Shown: piece by piece, positions 6,214 to 9,595 of the stretch
Layout of the letters: the number at the start of each line of letters is the position of its first letter
Position numbering within the stretch: position 1 is the first letter of the stretch
DNA from: CAYSLC01 sp964431545
GTDB lineage: Bacteria > Desulfobacterota > Desulfobacteria > Desulfobacterales > JAABSP01
NCBI GenBank assembly: GCA_964431545.1
Contig: CAYSLC010000205.1
Coordinates: 1 to 9,595, forward strand
Direction of reading: 5' to 3'
Length of the DNA stretch: 9,595 bases
Translations under genes and position numbers: made by a program
The notes under the pieces: generated by a model
What the model was told of the DNA's origin: nothing
Databases searched by the model: none
Seen by the model: only the letters and a program-made list of their open reading frames with translations

Positions 6214-6977
6214 GGCGTCGTCTCTCCTTTGGGTGGATCAAATTTCCGCCGGACCCGGTCCCCCATCCACTCCAGACAGAAGAGGTAGAGGGAGTTGCAG
6301 ACCCCGATGAGGAAGAGGGCCGTCAGGATCTTGGACAGGTCGCTCTGGTACAGGGCGATGCGGATGCTGTAGCCGATGCCGGCGGTGGCGGCGATGAACT
6401 CGGCCACGATGGTGCCCACCATGGCCAGGGTGGCGCTGCCCACCACCACTGTGGTGAGCTTGCCCATGTTCTCGAAGGCCCGGACCTTCACCTGGAGGCG
6501 CCAGGTCATGCGGCCGGTGGACTCGTAGAAGTGCTCGATGTCTTCGACCGGCTCTGAAAAGACCCCGATGAAAGAGAGGAGCAGGGGGAAGTAGCAGATC
6601 ATGGCGGCGATGATCAGGCGCGAGGCGATCCCGTCCCCCAGGAGGATGAAGATGATGGGGGCCACCGCCACGATGGGATAGGCCTGGATATTGTAGGCGG
6701 CGGCCCGGATCAGGGAGCCGGTCCAGGAACGGGTCCGGGCGATGATCCCCACGGCCGTGGCCAGCGCGATGGCCAGCCCATGGCCGATCACGGCCACCGA
6801 CAGGGTATCGAGGGTGTCGAAAAGGTATCGGAGGAAGACCTCCCCGGCGGTCCGGGCCACGTCGCCGGCCCCGGGGATCACGTAGTCGGAGAGGTTGAGC
6901 CCGTATTTGACCGCCAGGAGCAGGCCGAGCCCGGAGAAGTAGACGATGAGAAACTGGGAGACCCGCCTATGCAGCAT
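6210..6977 (-). CDS. ABC transporter permease, BPD_transp_1 / SsuC-like (255 aa)
   Basis: Inner-membrane permease of the importer. Seen: about six hydrophobic segments (around residues 7-25, 62-80, 97-114, 120-140, 177-200 and 217-240), with the layout of SsuC/TauC/ThiX permeases. The cytoplasmic loop after segment four corresponds to the EAA loop that contacts the ATPase, but it is degenerate: FYESTGRMTWRLQVKV at about 150-165, with E152, G155 and none of the usual double Ala. TIVAEF and AGIGYSI match the conserved region that follows in this family. Start: ATG at 6977 with GGAG 7 bases upstream (6985-6988 on the + strand). An in-frame extension up to 7244 exists only because it runs antisense-free through the ATPase gene in another frame, and it is rejected. 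The gene overlaps the ATPase gene by 11 bases and the binding-protein gene by 4. Confidence 0.92.
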   Translation of the reverse strand: MLHRRVSQFLIVYFSGLGLLLAVKYGLNLSDYVIPGAGDVARTAGEVFLRYLFDTLDTLSVAVIGHGLAIALATAVGIIARTRSWTGSLIRAAAYNIQAYPIVAVAPIIFILLGDGIASRLIIAAMICYFPLLLSFIGVFSEPVEDIEHFYESTGRMTWRLQVKVRAFENMGKLTTVVVGSATLAMVGTIVAEFIAATAGIGYSIRIALYQSDLSKILTALFLIGVCNSLYLFCLEWMGDRVRRKFDPPKGETTP

Positions 6978-7656
6978 TGACGATCTCCAGCATGGTCCGC
7001 TCCAGGGCCTCCCGGTCCGTGGGCCGCCCCTCCCGGTGGTCCCGGCCCTTGATCCGAACGATCCGGGGACTCTTCCGGGCCCCGCGCAGGACCACCACGT
7101 CCCCGCAGAACTTGGCGACCTCCATGACGTTGTGGGAGATATAGAGGAAAAGCTTGCGGGGAAACAGGGATTTGACCGAGAGGATGATCCGCTCCCGGGT
7201 CGCCTCGTCCACGTTGGCGAGGCTCTCGTCCATGACGAGGACATCGAAGTCCTGGACCAGGTACCGGGTCAGGTTGGCCCGATTCCGCTGGCCCATGGAG
7301 AGCCGGGAGAAGCGGGAGGAGAGATGGTTCGTAAGGCCGAAGATCTCGGTGAGTTCCGCCCGTCGATCCCCGCGGCCATCAGGGGTGACCCGGACATGGT
7401 GCTCCCCAACGTCGGCCCACCCCGGGAGCCGCTCGGTGTTGTACGTGTAGAGGATCCGCGGGGCGTCGGTGACGATCCGCCCGCCGTCGACCGCTTCGAG
7501 CCCGGCCAGCAGCCTGGCCAACGTGGTCTTGCCCACGCCGGAGGGGCCGAAGAGGGCATGGAAGCCGGGGCCTTCGATGCGGCAGTTCAGATCCTGAAAG
7601 AGCGGGGCGTCGGTGGACGGGTATTTGTAGACGATGTCTTTGAGTTCGATGAACAT
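6967..7656 (-). CDS. ABC transporter ATP-binding protein, SsuB/TauB-like with divergent motifs (229 aa)
   Basis: Cytoplasmic ATPase that powers the importer. Seen: Walker A GPSGVGKTT (37-45), signature LSMGQ (119-123), Walker B VLVMDE (139-144), D-loop SLANVD (145-150) and the H-loop His H175 in YISHN. Departures from the SsuB/TauB consensus: signature LSGGQ reads LSMGQ; DEP after Walker B reads DES; and where family members have VFQ-x(n)-LLPW the sequence reads TYNTERLPGW, so the Q-loop Gln seems to be Asn (N73). Catalytic Lys43, Asp143, Glu144 and His175 are all present, so activity is expected. It is the first gene of a three-gene operon and overlaps the permease by 11 bases. The ATG at 7656 lacks a convincing Shine-Dalgarno, but domain homology begins within a few residues of it (FIELKDIVYKY). 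Confidence 0.92.
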   Translation of the reverse strand: MFIELKDIVYKYPSTDAPLFQDLNCRIEGPGFHALFGPSGVGKTTLARLLAGLEAVDGGRIVTDAPRILYTYNTERLPGWADVGEHHVRVTPDGRGDRRAELTEIFGLTNHLSSRFSRLSMGQRNRANLTRYLVQDFDVLVMDESLANVDEATRERIILSVKSLFPRKLFLYISHNVMEVAKFCGDVVVLRGARKSPRIVRIKGRDHREGRPTDREALERTMLEIVNAA

Positions 7657-7813
7657 GGGCCGCGCCGGCCGCCGGAATCTTGCCGTCGTTGAGGATCGAT
7701 CTCCAATTTACGGTTCCACCTGTGAATCGATACACGGATCGGCGGGAGAAAGCAAGGGGGAAAGGATTGTTTCGGCGGGTGGGGCGGAGGGCGGATCGTC
7801 CCGCCGGAAAACG

Positions 7814-7870
7814 GGGCGTGCCGGGGAGCCTTGGGGAGCCGACCGCGCGGCGCCCGGTTCCGGCACGCCC
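7814..7870 (-). terminator. Long perfect-stem hairpin, probable terminator after the desulforedoxin gene
   Basis: GGGCGTGCCGG (7814-7824) is perfectly complementary to CCGGCACGCCC (7860-7870), giving an 11-bp GC-rich stem around a 35-base loop. On the minus strand the hairpin begins 18 bases after the desulforedoxin-like stop codon and is followed by GTTTTCC. This fits a weak intrinsic terminator or an mRNA-stabilising end. It also separates that gene from the ABC operon. A second small stem, GGCGG (7790-7794) with CCGCC (7801-7805), lies just beyond it. The loop is unusually long for an ordinary terminator. Confidence 0.45.
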
Positions 7871-7888
7871 TCTCGTTTCAGCCGGGGG

Positions 7889-8062
7889 CTAGGGAGAACC
7901 GGGCTTGGGAAGGTCTTCGAAGCTGTACCCGGCCGCCTCCTGCTTGCTGAGCAGCGTCATGTCCTCGCCGCAGCAGACAAGATCTCCGGCGCCGCCCTCC
8001 ATGACATAGACTACATTGCCGCAGGCCTCGCACTTGTAAACTTCTCCTCGGACCGCCGTCAT
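7889..8062 (-). CDS. Desulforedoxin-like iron-binding protein (57 aa)
   Basis: Small probable Fe(Cys)4 protein of the desulforedoxin / desulfoferrodoxin N-terminal-domain family. It is probably an electron-transfer partner in anaerobic redox or oxygen-stress metabolism. Seen: GEVYKCEACGNVVYV supplies C11 and C14 (CxxC), and GDLVCCGEDMTLL supplies the adjacent pair C30 and C31. The spacing of CxxC, about 15 residues, then CC is that of desulforedoxin (classical length about 36-40 residues). The hydrophobic/Gly pattern also matches the first domain of class II desulfoferrodoxin. The C-terminal iron-centre II domain of desulfoferrodoxin is absent; instead there is a tail of about 19 residues, KQEAAGYSFEDLPKPGSP. 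Start: ATG at 8062 with AAGGAGGTT at 8076-8068, an excellent Shine-Dalgarno. The gene is monocistronic, probably divergent from the DUF3500 gene and upstream of the ABC operon on the same strand. Confidence 0.9.
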   Translation of the reverse strand: MTAVRGEVYKCEACGNVVYVMEGGAGDLVCCGEDMTLLSKQEAAGYSFEDLPKPGSP

Positions 8063-8067
8063 AGGTC

Positions 8068-8076
8068 AACCTCCTT
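8068..8076 (-). promoter_or_regulatory. Strong Shine-Dalgarno of the desulforedoxin-like gene
   Basis: AAGGAGGTT on the minus strand lies 5 bases before the ATG at 8062, a near-complete match to the anti-Shine-Dalgarno. It is the best ribosome binding site in the window and argues that this very short gene is real and well translated. Confidence 0.85.
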
Positions 8077-8186
8077 GTTTGGATGGTGGTGTGTGGATGA
8101 TTTTCGATTCGTTCCTCTTCCCGGTACGCTCCATTTACCTTATCCCCGGACGGGAGAAAACGGTATGGGGGGAACGGTGTATTTTT

Positions 8187-8198
8187 CGATTCAAATCG
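8187..8198. repeat. Short palindrome and direct repeat in the divergent intergenic region
   Basis: The 284-base gap between the desulforedoxin-like gene and the DUF3500 gene (8063-8346) holds a 12-base near-palindrome, CGATT-CA-AATCG (8187-8198). It also holds a 10-base direct repeat, TTTTCGATTC, at 8101-8110 and 8183-8192. These could be operator elements of the divergent promoters, but I see no confident -35/-10 pair and no recognised regulator site. Confidence 0.25.
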
Positions 8199-8346
8199 CG
8201 GTAGATCGGAGGGGAGCAGCCGCAAAATAGAGTCTTTCCCGCCTCTGAATACACCCTTCACCCCATTCCGACCCAAGGGAACCTGTGGGATAAAACGGCA
8301 GTGGTCCTTGAATCCGAACGCGCCGCCATAAAGGAACCGGCATCCC

Positions 8347-9372
8347 ATGCACATCGTCACCCAACCCAACGACATTTCCACGGCCGTCGGCTCCGAGACC
8401 GCCCGGCTGATGCGGGACGCGGCCACCACCCTCCTGGCCTCCCTGTCGCCGGAACAAGAATCGACGATCCTTTTTCCCGTGGACGATGCCGAGCGGCGGA
8501 ACTGGGACTACCGGCCGAAACAGCGGGCCGGGCTTGCGTTGAGCGGAATGGACGGCAGCCAGCGGAAACTGGCCCTGGCACTGCTCGCCGGGGGCCTGAG
8601 CCGGCGCGGACACATGACGGCCCTCAACATCATGAGCCTGGAGAAGGTCCTGGGTCAGATCGAAGGGGACGGCGGCCACGTGAGAAACCCCGATCTGTAC
8701 CACGTCGCCATCTTCGGGACCCCGGCAGACGACGCGCCATGGGGATGGCGGTTCGAGGGCCACCACCTCTCGGTCAACATTCTGGTCGTGGCCGGCCGCC
8801 GCATCGCCCCCACCCCCAATTTCTTCGGCGCAAACCCGGCACGGATCCCGGACGGCCCGCTGGCCGGATTCCGGACCCTCCCCCGGGAGGAGGATCGGGC
8901 CCGGTCCCTTCTGGAGATGCTCGACGAGACCGGCCATCGGAAAGCCCTGATCCGGGAGGAAGCGCCGGCCGACATTCTCACCCGGTGGGAGGCGGCGGTG
9001 AAGATCGACACCGCAGTCGGCCTGCCGGCCTCGGAGATGACCGAAGAGCAGCTGACGACACTCCGGTCCCTCATCGCGGTCTACACGGGCCGGATGCCGC
9101 GGGAGGTGGCCGACCAACGCCAAAACGCCCTGGAAAAGGCGGGGATGCGCCATGTCCACTTCGCCTGGGCCGGCGGCGCGGAGCCGGGCAAGCCCCACTA
9201 CTACCGCATCCACGGGCCGAGCTTTCTGGTGGAGTACGACAACACCCAGAACCTGGCCAACCACATCCACTCGGTCTGGCGTGATCCGGAGAACGACTGG
9301 GGGGAGGACCTTCTCAGAACCCACTACCGCCAGGATCATGAACCGGGACAACGGGACGGGCACACCCGGTGA
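8347..9372 (+). CDS. DUF3500 domain-containing protein (341 aa)
   Basis: Function unknown; the protein fits the DUF3500 family over nearly its full length. Seen: the WGWRFEGHHLSVNILVV segment with H139-H140, FFGANPARIP (159-168), GPLAGFRTLPREEDRARSLL, and the C-terminal signature EYDNTQN (296-302) followed by HIHSVWRDPENDWGEDLL (from H306). These His- and Asp-rich motifs are the family's hallmark and could form a metal or catalytic site, but no activity is established to my knowledge. No signal peptide or membrane segment is visible at this start, so it looks cytoplasmic. The start is the ATG at 8347, with AAAGGA about 11 bases upstream, a little far. The tail after LLRTHY (about residues 330-341) is polar and unrelated to the domain. 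It is divergent from the desulforedoxin-like gene and is followed 71 bases later by a secreted-protein gene on the same strand. Confidence 0.88.
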   Translation: MHIVTQPNDISTAVGSETARLMRDAATTLLASLSPEQESTILFPVDDAERRNWDYRPKQRAGLALSGMDGSQRKLALALLAGGLSRRGHMTALNIMSLEKVLGQIEGDGGHVRNPDLYHVAIFGTPADDAPWGWRFEGHHLSVNILVVAGRRIAPTPNFFGANPARIPDGPLAGFRTLPREEDRARSLLEMLDETGHRKALIREEAPADILTRWEAAVKIDTAVGLPASEMTEEQLTTLRSLIAVYTGRMPREVADQRQNALEKAGMRHVHFAWAGGAEPGKPHYYRIHGPSFLVEYDNTQNLANHIHSVWRDPENDWGEDLLRTHYRQDHEPGQRDGHTR

Positions 9373-9443
9373 AAGCGCCGGGGAGGACGACTCCGGCCCG
9401 GAGAGCGGCGCCGTGCCGTACCGGAGATTGAGGAAGCGGCGAA

Positions 9444-9595
9444 ATGCGGCTGCTCTGGGCGGACAGACGGAATCCTCCATTCCGTCGATTGGGAATGTGG
9501 CCGGCGGCGGCCGCGGCGGCCCTCCTGCTGGCCCTGGGCATCGCCGCCGGGCCGGCGGCCGCCGCCGAAACCGAGAGACCGGAACCATCCGCCAC
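9444..9595 (+). CDS. Secreted or membrane protein, N-terminal fragment with signal peptide (cut by window end)
   Basis: Only about 50 residues are visible. Seen: an Arg-rich n-region (DRRNPPFRRLG), an Ala/Leu hydrophobic core (AAAAAALLLALGIAAG, about residues 21-36) and a probable signal peptidase I site near PAAAAE (about residue 41). A charged, Pro-containing start of the mature chain follows (ETERPEPSA). The start is supported by GAGGAAG ending 9 bases before the ATG. The Arg pairs are not in a Tat consensus, so Sec export is more likely. It follows the DUF3500 gene by 71 bases on the same strand and may be in the same operon. The mature protein cannot be identified. Confidence 0.7.
   Translation, partial: MRLLWADRRNPPFRRLGMWPAAAAAALLLALGIAAGPAAAAETERPEPSA

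Noticed and set aside
6978..7244. Extension of the permease gene upstream of 6977
   Set aside because: It lies wholly within the ATPase gene in another frame and encodes a Ser/Pro/Trp/Arg-rich shadow. The ATG at 6977 has a proper ribosome binding site and starts the membrane protein.
7727..7755. Possible promoter for the ABC operon on the minus strand (TTGCTT, 17 bases, TATCGA)
   Set aside because: Only about half the positions match each consensus hexamer, so it is not supportable without transcript data.
7657..7900. TPP or FMN riboswitch in the ABC operon leader
   Set aside because: None of the conserved riboswitch core sequences is visible on the minus strand; only GC-rich hairpins are seen.
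7878..8429. 183-residue minus-strand reading frame over the desulforedoxin-like gene
   Set aside because: It is out of frame with the clear Cys-motif gene at 7889-8062, runs into the DUF3500 gene and has no recognisable domain.
8191..9588. 465-residue minus-strand reading frame opposite the DUF3500 gene
   Set aside because: It is Gly/Pro/Arg-rich, typical of an antisense frame in high-GC DNA. The opposite strand encodes a recognisable DUF3500 protein.
9338..9595. Open frame from ATG 9338 running off the window end
   Set aside because: It overlaps the DUF3500 gene end, lacks a Shine-Dalgarno and encodes Gly/Arg low-complexity sequence. The frame starting at 9444 has both a ribosome binding site and a signal peptide.
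1..9595. CRISPR array, tRNA, rRNA, insertion sequence or transposase
   Set aside because: No regularly spaced repeats, no cloverleaf or rRNA segment and no transposase motifs were recognised on either strand.

Overview
The window is GC-rich DNA with tightly packed genes and short intergenic gaps. It carries an HD-GYP signalling protein, a desulforedoxin-type iron protein and a lipoprotein-anchored ABC importer. Together these suggest a Gram-negative anaerobe or microaerophile, plausibly a high-GC member of the Desulfobacterota (former Deltaproteobacteria). That assignment is inferred from gene content and composition only; no rRNA or other marker gene is present.

Left part, + strand (134-4178): a two-gene operon with a 22-base gap. 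The first gene encodes a 970-residue protein with a metal-dependent HD domain at each end. Between them lie a P-loop NTPase of STAND/AAA type and a probable winged-helix segment. The second gene encodes a cyclic-nucleotide-binding domain fused to an HD-GYP domain. The operon therefore encodes three HD phosphohydrolase modules, an NTPase switch and a ligand-sensing domain. It is the least conventional part of the window and the best candidate for an undescribed signalling or conflict system.

Middle (4267-5073, - strand): a toxin-antitoxin module, visibly richer in A+T than its surroundings. A DUF4258 toxin-like protein comes first, followed by a YgiT-type zinc-finger/HTH antitoxin. An inverted repeat lies just upstream of the toxin. 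The module converges on the HD operon and looks like an acquired cassette.

Right-middle (5209-7656, - strand): an ABC importer operon in the order ATPase, permease, lipoprotein substrate-binding protein, with 11-base and 4-base overlaps. It belongs broadly to the NMT1/SsuABC/ThiXYZ group. The ATPase departs from consensus at the Q-loop, signature and Walker B, and the permease has a degenerate EAA loop. No biosynthetic neighbour or recognisable riboswitch identifies the substrate.

Right (7889-8062, - strand): a 57-residue stand-alone desulforedoxin-like protein with an excellent ribosome binding site. It is followed by a long perfect-stem hairpin that probably separates it from the ABC operon. 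Divergent from it, on the + strand, is a DUF3500 protein (8347-9372). After that comes the start of a secreted or membrane protein that is cut by the window end (9444 onward).
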